A stretch of DNA of 64,000 nucleotides from Halisarca cf. caerulea (GCA_963170055.1 CAUJGJ010000129.1:819701-883700), one strand, 5' to 3'. Shown: positions 39,330 to 54,359, counted from the stretch's first letter. Made by a program: numbers and translations. The notes: generated from the sequence alone by a model not told the origin.

Positions 39330-42300
39330 TATTTGCAACTTTGGCAATTTTATTCTTATGATAAAATTAAAATTAGCAAGGTTAACATTTTAAAGAGACC
39401 TTGGAATAATTGTTCAAGTTGAAATTTGCTTTAAATGAAAGTTACTAAGTTCACTTTTTAAGATATTTGCAACTTTGGCAATTTTATTCTTATGATAAAA
39501 TTAAAATTAGCAACGTTAACATTTTGAAGAGACCTTGGAATAATTGTTCCAGTTGAAATTTGCTTTAAATGAAAGTTACTAAGTTCACTTTTTAAGATAT
39601 TTGCAACTTTGGCAATTTTATTCTTATGATAAAATTAAAATTAGCAACGTTAACATTTTAAAGAGACCTTGGAATAATTGTTCAAGTTGAAATTTGCTTT
39701 AAATGAAAGTTACTAAGTTCACTTTTTAAGATATTTGCAACTTTGGCAATTTTATTCTTATTATAAAATTAAAATTAGCAACGTTAACATTTTAAAGAGA
39801 CCTTGGAATATTTGTTCAAGTTGAAATTTGCTTTAAATGAAAGTTACTAAGTTCACTTTTTAAGATATTTGCAACTTTGGCAATTTTATTCTTATGATAA
39901 AATTAAAATTAGCAACGTTAAATTTTTAAAGAGACCTTGGAATATTTGTTCAAGTTGAAATTTGCTTTAAATGAAAGTTACTAAGTTCACTTTTTAAGAT
40001 ATTTGCAACTTTGGCAATTTTATTCTTATGATAAAATTAAAATTAGCAAGGTTAATATTTTAAAGAGACCTTGGAATAATTGTTCAAGTTGAAATTTGCT
40101 TTAAATGAAAGTTACTAAGTTCACTTTTTAAGATATTTGCAACTTTGGCAATTTTATTCTTATGATAAAATTAAAATTAGCAACGTTAACATTTTAAAGA
40201 GACCTTGGAATAATTGTTCAAGTTGAAATTTGCTTTAAATGAAAGTTACTAAGTTCACTTTTTAAGATATTTGCAACTTTGGCAATTTTATTCTTATGAT
40301 AAAATTAAAATTAGCAACGTTAACATTTTAAAGAGACCTTGGAATATTTGTTCGAGTTGAAATTTGCTTTAAATGAAAGTTACTAAGTTCACTTTTTAAG
40401 ATATTTGCAACTTTGGCAATTTTATTCTTATCATAAAATTAAAATTAGCAACGTTAAATTTTTAAAGAGACCTTGGAATATTTGTTCAAGTTGAAATTTG
40501 CTTTAAATGAAAGTTACTAAGTTCACTTTTTAAGATATTTGCTACTTTGGCAATTTTATTCTTATGATAAAATTAAAATTAGCAACGTTAACATTTTAAA
40601 GAGACCTTGGAATATTTGTTCGAGTTGAAATTTGCTTTAAATGAAAGTTACTAAGTTCACTTTTTAAGATATTTGCAACTTTGGCAATTTTATTCTTATG
40701 ATAAAATTAAAATTAGCAAGGTTAACATTTTAAAGAGACCTTGGAATAATTGTTCAAGTTGAAATTTGCTTTAAATGAAAGTTACTAAGTTCACTTTTTA
40801 AGATATTTGCAACTTTGGCAATTTTATTCTTATGATAAAATTAAAATTAGCAACGTTAACATTTTGAAGAGACCTTGGAATAATTGTTCCAGTTGAAATT
40901 TGCTTTAAATGAAAGTTACTAAGTTCACTTTTTAAGATATTTGCAACTTTGGCAATTTTATTCTTATGATAAAATTAAAATTAGCAACGTTAACATTTTA
41001 AAGAGACCTTGGAATAATTGTTCAAGTTGAAATTTGCTTTAAATGAAAGTTACTAAGTTCACTTTTTAAGATATTTGCAACTTTGGCAATTTTATTCTTA
41101 TTATAAAATTAAAATTAGCAACGTTAACATTTTAAAGAGACCTTGGAATATTTGTTCAAGTTGAAATTTGCTTTAAATGAAAGTTACTAAGTTCACTTTT
41201 TAAGATATTTGCAACTTTGGCAATTTTATTCTTATGATAAAATTAAAATTAGCAACGTTAAATTTTTAAAGAGACCTTGGAATATTTGTTCAAGTTGAAA
41301 TTTGCTTTAAATGAAAGTTACTAAGTTCACTTTTTAAGATATTTGCAACTTTGGCAATTTTATTCGTATGATAAAATTAAAATTAGCAAGGTTAATATTT
41401 TAAAGACACCTTGGAATAATTGTTCAAGTTGAAATTTGCTTTAAATGAAAGTTACTAAGTTCACTTTTTAAGATATTTGCAACTTTGGCAATTTTATTCT
41501 TATGATAAAATTAAAATTAGCAACGTTAACATTTTAAAGAGACCTTGGAATAATTGTTCAAGTTGAAATTTGCTTTAAATGAAAGTTACTAAGTTCACTT
41601 TTTAAGATATTTGCAACTTTGGCAATTTTATTCTTATGATAAAATTAAAATTAGCAACGTTAACATTTTAAAGAGACCTTGGAATATTTGTTCGAGTTGA
41701 AATTTGCTTTAAATGAAAGTTACTAAGTTCACTTTTTAAGATATTTGCAACTTTGGCAATTTTATTCTTATGATAAAATTAGCAAGGTTAACATTTTAAA
41801 GAGACCTTGGAATAATTGTTCAAGTTGAAATTTGCTTTAAATGAAAGTTACTAAGTTCACTTTTTAAGATATTTGCAACTTTGGCAATTTTATTCTTATG
41901 ATAAAATTAAAATTAGCAAGGTTAACATTTTAAAGAGACCTTGGAATATTTGTTCGAGTTGAAATTTGCTTTAAATGAAAGTTACTAAGTTCACTTTTTA
42001 AGATATTTGCAACTTTGGCAATTTTATTCTTATCATAAAATTAAAATTAGCAACGTTAAATTTTTAAAGAGACCTTGGAATATTTGTTCAAGTTGAAATT
42101 TGCTTTAAATGAAAGTTACTAAGTTCACTTTTTAAGATATTTGCTACTTTGGCAATTTTATTCTTATGATAAAATTAAAATTAGCAACGTTAACATTTTA
42201 AAGAGACCTTGGAATATTTGTTCGAGTTGAAATTTGCTTTAAATGAAAGTTACTAAGTTCACTTTTTAAGATATTTGCAACTTTGGCAATTTTATTCTTA

Positions 42301-43612
42301 TGATAAAATTAAAATTAGCAAGGTTAACATTTTAAAGAGACCTTGGAATAATTGTTCAAGTTGAAATTTGCTTTAAATGAAAGTTACTAAGTTCACTTTT
42401 TAAGATATTTGCAACTTTGGCAATTTTATTCTTATGATAAAATTAAAATTAGCAACGTTAACATTTTGAAGAGACCTTGGAATAATTGTTCCAGTTGAAA
42501 TTTGCTTTAAATGAAAGTTACTAAGTTCACTTTTTAAGATATTTGCAACTTTGGCAATTTTATTCTTATGATAAAATTAAAATTAGCAACGTTAACATTT
42601 TAAAGAGACCTTGGAATAATTGTTCAAGTTGAAATTTGCTTTAAATGAAAGTTACTAAGTTCACTTTTTAAGATATTTGCAACTTTGGCAATTTTATTCT
42701 TATTATAAAATTAAAATTAGCAACGTTAACATTTTAAAGAGACCTTGGAATATTTGTTCAAGTTGAAATTTGCTTTAAATGAAAGTTACTAAGTTCACTT
42801 TTTAAGATATTTGCAACTTTGGCAATTTTATTCTTATGATAAAATTAAAATTAGCAACGTTAAATTTTTAAAGAGACCTTGGAATATTTGTTCAAGTTGA
42901 AATTTGCTTTAAATGAAAGTTACTAAGTTCACTTTTTAAGATATTTGCAACTTTGGCAATTTTATTCGTATGATAAAATTAAAATTAGCAAGGTTAATAT
43001 TTTAAAGACACCTTGGAATAATTGTTCAAGTTGAAATTTGCTTTAAATGAAAGTTACTAAGTTCACTTTTTAAGATATTTGCAACTTTGGCAATTTTATT
43101 CTTATGATAAAATTAAAATTAGCAACGTTAACATTTTAAAGAGACCTTGGAATAATTGTTCAAGTTGAAATTTGCTTTAAATGAAAGTTACTAAGTTCAC
43201 TTTTTAAGATATTTGCAACTTTGGCAATTTTATTCTTATGATAAAATTAAAATTAGCAACGTTAACATTTTAAAGAGACCTTGGAATATTTGTTCGAGTT
43301 GAAATTTGCTTTAAATGAAAGTTACTAAGTTCACTTTTTAAGATATTTGCAACTTTGGCAATTTTATTCTTATCATAAAATTAAAATTAGCAACGTTAAA
43401 TTTTTAAAGAGACCTTGGAATATTTGTTCAAGTTGAAATTTGCTTTAAATGAAAGTTACTAAGTTCACTTTTTAAGATATTTGCTACTTTGGCAATTTTA
43501 TTCTTATGATAAAATTAAAATTAGCAACGTTAACATTTTAAAGAGACCTTGGAATATTTGTTCGAGTTGAAATTTGCTTTAAATGAAAGTTACTAAGTTC
43601 ACTTTTTAAGAT
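39330..43612 (+). repeat. 10-monomer higher-order repeat, three copies, one with a 262-bp insert
   Basis: Two marker sets define three copies. TTATAAAATT lies at 39,761, 41,101 and 42,703. TCATAAAATT lies at 40,431, 42,033 and 43,373, followed by GCTACTTTGG at 40,541, 42,143 and 43,483. The distance between the first two markers is 670 in copies 1 and 3 but 932 in copy 2. Copy 2 therefore has two extra monomers (134 + 128 bp), which include the short monomer near 41,775. TTCGTATG and AGACACC mark copies 2 and 3 only. Approximate copies are 39,330-40,670, 40,670-42,272 and 42,272-43,612. This is the clearest classic higher-order array in the window. Confidence 0.9.
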
Positions 43613-44329
43613 ATTTGCAACTTTGGCAATTTTATTCTTATAATAAAATTAAAATTAGCAACGTTAAATTTTTAAAGAGACCTTGGAATATTTGTTCAAG
43701 TTGAAATTTGCTTTAAATGAAAGTTACTAAGTTCACTTTTTAAGATATTTGCAACTTTGGCAATTTTATTCTTATGATAAAATTAAAATTAGCAACGTTA
43801 ACATTTTAAAGAAACCTTGGAATATTTGTTCAAGTTGAAATTTGCTTTAAATGAAAGTTACTAAGTTCACTTTTTAAGATATTTGCAACTTTGGCAATTT
43901 TATTCTTATGATAAAATTAAAATTAGCAACGTTAAATTTTTAAAGAGACCTTGGAATATTTGTTCAAGTTGAAATTTGCTTTAAATGAAAGTTACTAAGT
44001 TCACTTTTTAAGATATTTGCAACTTTGGCAATTTTATTCTTATGATAAAATTAAAATTAGCAAGGTTAATATTTTAAAGAGACCTTGGAATAATTGTTCA
44101 AGTTGAAATTTGCTTTAAATGAAAGTTACTAAGTTCACTTTTTAAGATATTTGCAACTTTGGCAATTTTATTCTTATGATAAAATTAAAATTAGCAACGT
44201 TAACATTTTAAAGAGACCTTGGAATAATTGTTCAAGTTGAAATTTGCTTTAAATGAAAGTTACTAAGTTCACTTTTTAAGATATTTGCAACTTTGGCAAT
44301 TTTATTCTTATGATAAAATTAAAATTAGC

Positions 44330-47300
44330 AACGTTAACAATTTAAAGAGACCTTGGAATATTTGTTCGAGTTGAAATTTGCTTTAAATGAAAGTTACTAA
44401 GTTCACTTTTTAAGATATTTGCAACTTTGGCAATTTTATTCTTATGATAAAATTAAAATTAGCAACGTTAAATTTTTAAAGAGACCTTGGAATATTTGTT
44501 CAAGTTGAAATTTGCTTTAAATGAAAGTTACTAAGTTCACTTTTTAAGATATTTGCAACTTTGGCAATTTTATTCTTATGATAAAATTAAAATTAGCAAC
44601 GTTAACATTTTGAAGAGACCTTGGAATAATTGTTCAAGTTGAAATTTGCTTTAAATGAAAGTTACTAAGTTCACTTTTTAAGATATTTGCAACTTTGGCA
44701 ATTTTATTCTTATGATAAAATTAAAATTAGCAACGTTAACATTTTGAAGAGACCTTGGAATAATTGTTCAAGTTGAAATTTGCTTTAAATGAAAGTTACT
44801 AAGTTCACTTTTTAAGATATTTGCAACTTTGGCAATTTTATTCTTATGATAAAATTAAAATTAGCAACGTTAACATTTTCAAGAGACCTTGGAATATTTG
44901 TTCGAGTTGAAATTTGCTTTAAATGAAAGTTACTAAGTTCACTTTTTAAGATATTTGCAACTTTGGCAATTTTATTCTTATGATAAAATTAAAATTAGCA
45001 ACGTTAACATTTTGAAGAGACCTTGGAATAATTGTTCAAGTTGAAATTTGCTTTAAATGAAAGTTACTAAGTTCACTTTTTAAGATATTTGCAACTTTGG
45101 CAATTTTATTCTTATGATAAAATTAAAATTAGCAACGTTAACATTTTCAAGAGACCTTGGAATATTTGTTCGAGTTGAAATTTGCTTTAAATGAAAGTTA
45201 CTAAGTTCACTTTTTAAGATATTTGCAACTTTGGCAATTTTATTCTTATGATAAAATTAAAATTAGCAACGTTAACATTTTGAAGAGACCTTGGAATAAT
45301 TGTTCAAGTTGAAATTTGCTTTAAATGAAAGTTACTAAGTTCACTTTTTAAGATATTTGCAACTTTGGCAATTTTATTCTTATGATAAAATTAAAATTAG
45401 CAACGTTAACATTTTGAAGAGACCTTGGAATAATTGTTCAAGTTGAAATTTGCTTTAAATGAAAGTTACTAAGTTCACTTTTTAAGATATTTGCAACTTT
45501 GGCAATTTTATTCTTATGATAAAATTAAAATTAGCAACGTTAAATTTTTAAAGAGACCTTGGAATATTTGTTCAAGTTGAAATTTGCTTTAAATGAAAGT
45601 TACTAAGTTCACTTTTTAAGATATTTGCAACTTTGGCAATTTTATTCTTATGATAAAATTAAAATTAGCAAGGTTAATATTTTAAAGAGACCTTGGAATA
45701 ATTGTTCAAGTTGAAATTTGCTTTAAATGAAAGTTACTAAGTTCACTTTTTAAGATATTTGCAACTTTGGCAATTTTATTCTTATGATAAAATTAAAATT
45801 AGCAACGTTAACAATTTAAAGAGACCTTGGAATATTTGTTCGAGTTGAAATTTGCTTTAAATGAAAGTTACTAAGTTCACTTTTTAAGATATTTGCAACT
45901 TTGGCAATTTTATTCTTATGATAAAATTAAAATTAGCAACGTTAAATTTTTAAAGAGACCTTGGAATATTTGTTCAAGTTGAAATTTGCTTTAAATGAAA
46001 GTTACTAAGTTCACTTTTTAAGATATTTGCAACTTTGGCAATTTTATTCTTATGATAAAATTAAAATTAGCAACGTTAACATTTTGAAGAGACCTTGGAA
46101 TAATTGTTCAAGTTGAAATTTGCTTTAAATGAAAGTTACTAAGTTCACTTTTTAAGATATTTGCAACTTTGGCAATTTTATTCTTATGATAAAATTAAAA
46201 TTAGCAACGTTAACATTTTGAAGAGACCTTGGAATAATTGTTCAAGTTGAAATTTGCTTTAAATGAAAGTTACTAAGTTCACTTTTTAAGATATTTGCAA
46301 CTTTGGCAATTTTATTCTTATGATAAAATTAAAATTTGCAACGTTAACATTTTCAAGAGACCTTGGAATATTTGTTCGAGTTGAAATTTGCTTTAAATGA
46401 AAGTTACTAAGTTCACTTTTTAAGATATTTGCAACTTTGGCAATTTTATTCTTATGATAAAATTAAAATTAGCAACGTTAACATTTTGAAGAGACCTTGG
46501 AATAATTGTTCAAGTTGAAATTTGCTTTAAATGAAAGTTACTAAGTTCACTTTTTAAGATATTTGCAACTTTGGCAATTTTATTCTTATGATAAAATTAA
46601 AATTAGCAACGTTAACATTTTGAAGAGACCTTGGAATAATTGTTCAAGTTGAAATTTGCTTTAAATGAAAGTTACTAAGTTCACTTTTTAAGATATTTGC
46701 AACTTTGGCAATTTTATTCTTATGATAAAATTAAAATTAGCAACGTTAAATTTTTAAAGAGACCTTGGAATATTTGTTCAAGTTGAAATTTGCTTTAAAT
46801 GAAAGTTACTAAGTTCACTTTTTAAGATATTTGCAACTTTGGCAATTTTATTCTTATGATAAAATTAAAATTAGCAAGGTTAATATTTTAAAGAGACCTT
46901 GGAATAATTGTTCAAGTTGAAATTTGCTTTAAATGAAAGTTACTAAGTTCACTTTTTAAGATATTTGCAACTTTGGCAATTTTATTCTTATGATAAAATT
47001 AAAATTAGCAACGTTAACAATTTAAAGAGACCTTGGAATATTTGTTCGAGTTGAAATTTGCTTTAAATGAAAGTTACTAAGTTCACTTTTTAAGATATTT
47101 GCAACTTTGGCAATTTTATTCTTATGATAAAATTAAAATTAGCAACGTTAAATTTTTAAAGAGACCTTGGAATATTTGTTCAAGTTGAAATTTGCTTTAA
47201 ATGAAAGTTACTAAGTTCACTTTTTAAGATATTTGCAACTTTGGCAATTTTATTCTTATGATAAAATTAAAATTAGCAACGTTAACATTTTGAAGAGACC

Positions 47301-48200
47301 TTGGAATAATTGTTCAAGTTGAAATTTGCTTTAAATGAAAGTTACTAAGTTCACTTTTTAAGATATTTGCAACTTTGGCAATTTTATTCTTATGATAAAA
47401 TTAAAATTAGCAACGTTAACATTTTGAAGAGACCTTGGAATAATTGTTCAAGTTGAAATTTGCTTTAAATGAAAGTTACTAAGTTCACTTTTTAAGATAT
47501 TTGCAACTTTGGCAATTTTATTCTTATGATAAAATTAAAATTTGCAACGTTAACATTTTCAAGAGACCTTGGAATATTTGTTCGAGTTGAAATTTGCTTT
47601 AAATGAAAGTTACTAAGTTCACTTTTTAAGATATTTGCAACTTTGGCAATTTTATTCTTATGATAAAATTAAAATTAGCAACGTTAACATTTTGAAGAGA
47701 CCTTGGAATAATTGTTCAAGTTGAAATTTGCTTTAAATGAAAGTTACTAAGTTCACTTTTTAAGATATTTGCAACTTTGGCAATTTTATTCTTATGATAA
47801 AATTAAAATTAGCAACGTTAACATTTTGAAGAGACCTTGGAATAATTGTTCAAGTTGAAATTTGCTTTAAATGAAAGTTACTAAGTTCACTTTTTAAGAT
47901 ATTTGCAACTTTGGCAATTTTATTCTTATGATAAAATTAAAATTAGCAACGTTAAATTTTTAAAGAGACCTTGGAATATTTGTTCAAGTTGAAATTTGCT
48001 TTAAATGAAAGTTACTAAGTTCACTTTTTAAGATATTTGCAACTTTGGCAATTTTATTCTTATGATAAAATTAAAATTAGCAAGGTTAATATTTTAAAGA
48101 GACCTTGGAATAATTGTTCAAGTTGAAATTTGCTTTAAATGAAAGTTACTAAGTTCACTTTTTAAGATATTTGCAACTTTGGCAATTTTATTCTTATGAT
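44330..48200 (+). repeat. 9-monomer higher-order repeat, 1,206 bp
   Basis: TAACATTTTC with GTTCGAG sits at 44,871, 45,139, 46,345 and 47,551. The last two offsets are exactly 1,206 bp. GTTAACAATTTAAAG at 44,333, 45,807 and 47,013 gives 1,474 and 1,206. Checking the diagnostic sites monomer by monomer, about 45,140-46,345 and 46,346-47,551 agree throughout, except that the marker monomer at the head of the first copy has TTAGCAACG where the next has TTTGCAACG. A third, partial copy runs to about 48,200, where the expected TAACAATTT is replaced by TAACATTTT. The duplication looks recent. Confidence 0.9.
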
Positions 48201-49129
48201 AAAATTAAAATTAGCAACGTTAACATTTTAAAGAGACCTTGGAATAATTGTTCAAGTTGAAATTTGCTTTAAATGAAAGTTACTAAGTTCACTTTTTAAG
48301 ATATTTGCAACTTTGGCAATTTTATTCTTATGATAAAATTAAAATTAGCAACGTTAACATTTTGAAGAGACCTTGGAATAATTGTTCAAGTTGAAATTTG
48401 CTTTAAATGAAAGTTACTAAGTTCACTTTTTAAGATATTTGCAACTTTGGCAATTTTATTCTTATGATAAAATTAAAATTAGCAACGTTAACATTTTGAA
48501 GAGACCTTGGAATAATTGTTCAAGTTGAAATTTGCTTTAAATGAAAGTTACTAAGTTCACTTTTTAAGATATTTGCAACTTTGGCAATTTTATTCTTATG
48601 ATAAAATTAAAATTAGCAACGTTAACATTTTAAAGAGACCTTGGAATATTTGTTCGAGTTGAAATTTGCTTTAAATGAAAGTTACTAAGTTCACTTTTTA
48701 AGATATTTGCAACTTTGGCAATTTTATTCTTATGATAAAATTAAAATTAGCAACGTTAACATTTTGAAGAGACCTTGGAATAATTGTTCAAGTTGAAATT
48801 TGCTTTAAATGAAAGTTACTAAGTTCACTTTTTAAGATATTTGCAACTTTGGCAATTTTATTCTTATGATAAAATTAAAATTAGCAACGTTAACATTTTA
48901 AAGAGACCTTGGAATATTTGTTGAAGTTTAAATTTGCTTTAAATGAAAGTTACTAAGTTCACTTTTTAAGATATTTGCAACTTTGGCAATTTTATTCTTA
49001 TGATAAAATTAAAATTAGCAACATTAACATTTTAAAGAGACCTTGGAATATTTGTTCGAGTTGAAATTTGCTTTAAATGAAAGTTACTAAGTTCACTTTT
49101 TAAGATATTTGCAACTTTGGCAATTTTAT

Positions 49130-52100
49130 TCTTATAATAAAATTAAAATTAGCAACGTTAAATTTTTAAAGAGACCTTGGAATATTTGTTCAAGTTGAAA
49201 TTTGCTTTAAATGAAAGTTACTAAGTTCACTTTTTAAGATATTTGCAACTTTGGCAATTTTATTCTTATGATAGAATTAAAATTAGCAACGTTAACATTT
49301 TGAAGAGACCTTGGAATAATTGTTCCAGTTGAAATTTGCTTTAAATGAAAGTTACTAAGTTCACTTTTTAAGATATTTGCAACTTTGGCAATTTTATTCT
49401 TATGATAAAATTAAAATTAGCAACGTTAACATTTTGAAGAGACCTTGGAATACTTGTTCCAGTTGAAATTTGCTTTAAATGAAAGTTACTAAGTTCACTT
49501 TTTAAGATATTTGCAACTTTGGCAATTTTATTCTTATGATAAAATTAAAATTAGCAACGTTAACATTTTAAAGAGACCTTGGAATATTTGTTCAAGTTGA
49601 AATTTGCTTTAAATGGAAGTTACTAAGTTCACTTTTTAAGATATTTGCAACTTTGGCAATTTTATTCTTATGATAAAATTAAAATTAGCAACGTTAACAT
49701 TTTAAAGAGACCTTGGAATATTTGTTGAAGTTGAAATTTGCTTTAAATGAAAGTTACTAAGTTCACTTTTTAAGATATTTGCAACTTTGGCAATTTTATT
49801 CTTATGATAAAATTAAAATTAGCAACATTAACATTTTAAAGAGACCTTGGAATATTTGTTCGAGTTGAAATTTGCTTTAAATGAAAGTTACTAAGTTCAC
49901 TTTTTAAGATATTTGCAACTTTGGCAATTTTATTCTTATAATAAAATTAAAATTAGCAACGTTAAATTTTTAAAGAGACCTTGGAATATTTGTTCAAGTT
50001 GAAATTTGCTTTAAATGAAAGTTACTAAGTTCACTTTTTAAGATATTTGCAACTTTGGCAATTTTATTCTTATGATAGAATTAAAATTAGCAACGTTAAC
50101 ATTTTGAAGAGACCTTGGAATAATTGTTCCAGTTGAAATTTGCTTTAAATGAAAGTTACTAAGTTCACTTTTTAAGATATTTGCAACTTTGGCAATTTTA
50201 TTCTTATGAAAAAATTATAATTAGCAACGTTAACATTTTAAAGAGACCTTGGAATATTTGTTCAAGTTGAAATTTGCTTTAAATGAAAGTTACTAAGTTC
50301 ACTTTTTAAGATATTTGCAACTTTGGCAATTTTATTCTTATGATAAAATTAAAATTAGCAACGTTAACATTTTAAAGAGACCTTGGAATATTTGTTCAAG
50401 TTGAAATTTGCTTTAAATGAAAGTTACTAAGTTCACTTTTTAAGATATTTGCAACTTTGGCAATTTTATTCTTATGATAAAATTAAAATTAGCAACGTTA
50501 ACATTTTGAAGAGACCTTGGAATACTTGTTCCAGTTGAAATTTGCTTTAAATGAAAGTTACTAAGTTCACTTTTTAAGATATTTGCAACTTTGGCAATTT
50601 TATTCTTATGATAAAATTAAAATTAGCAACGTTAAATTTTTAAAGAGACCTTGGAATATTTGTTCAAGTTGAAATTTGCTTTAAATGAAAGTTACTAAGT
50701 TCACTTTTTAAGATATTTGCAACTTTGGCAATTTTATTCTTATGATAGAATTAAAATTAGCAACGTTAACATTTTGAAGAGACCTTGGAATAATTGTTCC
50801 AGTTGAAATTTGCTTTAAATGAAAGTTACTAAGTTCACTTTTTAAGATATTTGCAACTTTGGCAATTTTATTCTTATGATAAAATTAAAATTAGCAACGT
50901 TAACATTTTAAAGAGACCTTGGAATATTTGTTCGAGTTGAAATTTGCTTTAAATGAAAGTTACTAAGTTCACTTTTTAAGATATTTGCAACTTTGGCAAT
51001 TTTATTCTTATAATAAAATTAAAATTAGCAACGTTAAATTTTTAAAGAGACCTTGGAATATTTGTTCAAGTTGAAATTTGCTTTAAATGAAAGTTACTAA
51101 GTTCACTTTTTAAGATATTTGCAACTTTGGCAATTTTATTCTTATGATAAAATTAAAATTAGCAACGTTAAATTTTTAAAGAGACCTTGGAATATTTGTT
51201 CAAGTTGAAATTTGCTTTAAATGAAAGTTACTAAGTTCACTTTTTAAGTTATTTGCAACTTTGGCAATTTTATTCTTATGATAAAATTAAAATTAGCAAC
51301 GTTAACATTTTGAAGAGACCTTGGAATAATTGTTCAAGTTGAAATTTGCTTTGAATGAAAGTTACTAAGTTCACTTTTTAAGATATTTGCAACTTTGGGA
51401 ATTTTTTTCTTATGATAAAATTAAAATTAGCAACGTTAACATTTTAAAGAGACCTTGGAATATTTGTTCAAGTTGAAATTTGCTTTAAATGAAAGTTACT
51501 AAGTTCACTTTTTAAGATATTTGCAACTTTGGCAATTTTATTCTTATGATAAAATTAAAATTAGCAACGTTAACATTTTAAAGAGACCTTGGAATAATTG
51601 TTCAAGTTGAAATTTGCTTTAAATGAAAGTTACTAAGTTCACTTTTTAAGATATTTGCAACTTTGGCAATTTTATTCTTATGATAAAATTAAAATTAGCA
51701 ACGTTAACATTTTAAAGAGACCTTGGAATATTTGTTCAAGTTGAAATTTGCTTTAAATGAAAGTTACTAAGTTCACTTTTTAAGATATTTGCAACTTTGG
51801 CAATTTTATTCTTATGATAAAATTAAAATTAGCAACGTTAACATTTTAAAGAGACCTTGGAATATTTGTTCGAGTTGAAATTTGCTTTAAATGAAAGTTA
51901 CTAAGTTCACTTTTTAAGATATTTGCAACTTTGGCAATTTTATTCTTATAATAAAATTAAAATTAGCAACGTTAAATTTTTAAAGAGACCTTGGAATATT
52001 TGTTCAAGTTGAAATTTGCTTTAAATGAAAGTTACTAAGTTCACTTTTTAAGATATTTGCAACTTTGGCAATTTTATTCTTATGATAAAATTAAAATTAG

Positions 52101-53700
52101 CAACGTTAAATTTTTAAAGAGACCTTGGAATATTTGTTCAAGTTGAAATTTGCTTTAAATGAAAGTTACTAAGTTCACTTTTTAAGATATTTGCAACTTT
52201 GGCAATTTTATTCTTATGATAAAATTAAAATTAGCAACGTTAACATTTTAAAGAGACCTTGGAATATTTGTTTGAGTTGAAATTTGCTTTAAATGAAAGT
52301 TACTAAGTTCACTTTTTAAGATATTTGCAACTTTGGCAATTTTATTCTTATAATAAAATTAAAATTAGCAACGTTAAATTTTTAAAGAGACCTTGGAATA
52401 ATTGTTCAAGTTGAAATTTGCTTTAAATGAAAGTTACTAAGTTCACTTTTTAAGATATTTGCAACTTTGGCAATTTTATTCTTATGATAAAATTAAAATT
52501 AGCAACGTTAACATTTTAAAGAGACCTTGGAATATTTGTTCGAGTTGAAATTTGCTTTAAATGAAAGTTACTAAGTTCACTTTTTAAGATATTTGCAACT
52601 TTGGCAATTTTATTCTTATAATAAAATTAAAATTAGCAACGTTAAATTTTTAAAGAGACCTTGGAATATTTGTTCAAGTTGAAATTTGCTTTAAATGAAA
52701 GTTACTAAGTTCACTTTTTAAGATATTTGCAACTTTGGCAATTTTATTCTTATGATAAAATTAAAATTAGCAACGTTAAATTTTTAAAGAGACCTTGGAA
52801 TATTTGTTCAAGTTGAAATTTGCTTTAAATGAAAGTTACTAAGTTCACTTTTTAAGATATTTGCAACTTTGGCAATTTTATTCTTATGATAAAATTAAAA
52901 TTAGCAACGTTAACATTTTGAAGAGACCTTGGAATAATTGTTCAAGTTGAAATTTGCTTTGAATGAAAGTTACTAAGTTCACTTTTTAAGATATTTGCAA
53001 CTTTGGCAATTTTTTTCTCATGATAAAATTAAAATTAGCAACGTTAACATTTTAAAGAGACCTTGGAATATTTGTTCAAGTTGAAATTTGCTTTAAATGA
53101 AAGTTACTAAGTTCACTTTTTAAGATATTTGCAACTTTGGCAATTTTATTCTTATGATAAAATTAAAATTAGCAACGTTAACATTTTAAAGAGACCTTGG
53201 AATATTTGTTCAAGTTGAAATTTGCTTTAAATGAAAGTTACTAAGTTCACTTTTTAAGATATTTGCAACTTTGGCAATTTTATTCTTATGATAAAATTAA
53301 AATTAGCAACGTTAACATTTTAAAGAGACCTTGGAATAATTGTTCAAGTTGAAATTTGCTTTAAATGAAAGTTACTAAGTTCACTTTTTAAGATATTTGC
53401 AACTTTGGCAATTTTATTCTTATGATAAAATTAAAATTAGCAACGTTAACATTTTAAAGAGACCTTGGAATAATTGTTCAAGTTGAAATTTGCTTTAAAT
53501 GAAAGTTACTAAGTTCACTTTTTAAGATATTTGCAACTTTGGCAATTTTATTCTTATGATAAAATTAAAATTAGCAACGTTAACATTTTAAAGAGACCTT
53601 GGAATATTTGTTCGAGTTGAAATTTGCTTTAAATGAAAGTTACTAAGTTCACTTTTTAAGATATTTGCAACTTTGGCAATTTTATTCTTATAATAAAATT
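49130..53700 (+). repeat. Nested 5-, 6- and 12-monomer duplications
   Basis: ATAGAATTAA occurs at 49,271, 50,075 and 50,745, offsets of 804 (6 units) and 670 (5 units). It is linked with an upstream CTTATAATAAAATT monomer and GTTAAATTTTT. A TTGAATGAAA variant followed by ATTTTTTTC occurs at 51,351 and 52,959, an offset of 1,608 (12 units). CTTATAATAAAA monomers usually follow a GTTCGAG monomer, so these two subtypes travel as a pair. The few unique changes include TATGAAAAAATTATAATT near 50,210 and AAGTTATTTG near 51,248. Confidence 0.8.
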
Positions 53701-54359
53701 AAAATTAGCAACGTTAAATTTTTAAAGAGACCTTGGAATATTTGTTCAAGTTGAAATTTGCTTTAAATGAAAGTTACTAAGTTCACTTTTTAAGATATTT
53801 GCAACTTTGGCAATTTTATTCTTATGATAAAATTAAAATTAGCAACGTTAACATTTTAAAGAGACCTTGGAATATTTGTTCAAGTTGAAATTTGCTTTAA
53901 ATGAAAGTTACTAAGTTCACTTTTTAAGATATTTGCAACTTTGGCAATTTTATTCTTATGATAAAATTAAAATTAGCAACGTTAACATTTTAAAGAGACC
54001 TTGGAATATTTGTTCAAGTTGAAATTTGCTTTAAATGAAAGTTACTAAGTTCACTTTTTAAGATATTTGCAACTTTGGCAATTTTATTCTTATGATAAAA
54101 TTAAAATTAGCAAGGTTAACATTTTAAAGATACCTTGGAATAATTGTTCAAGTTGAAATTTGCTTTAAATGAAAGTTACTAAGTTCACTTTTTAAGATAT
54201 TTGCAACTTTGGCAATTTTATTCTTATGATAAAATTAAAATTAGCAACGTTAACATTTTAAAGAGACCTTGGAATAATTGTTCAAGTTGAAATTTGCTTT
54301 AAATGAAAGTTACTAAGTTCACTTTTTAAGATATTTGCAACTTTGGCAATTTTATTCTT

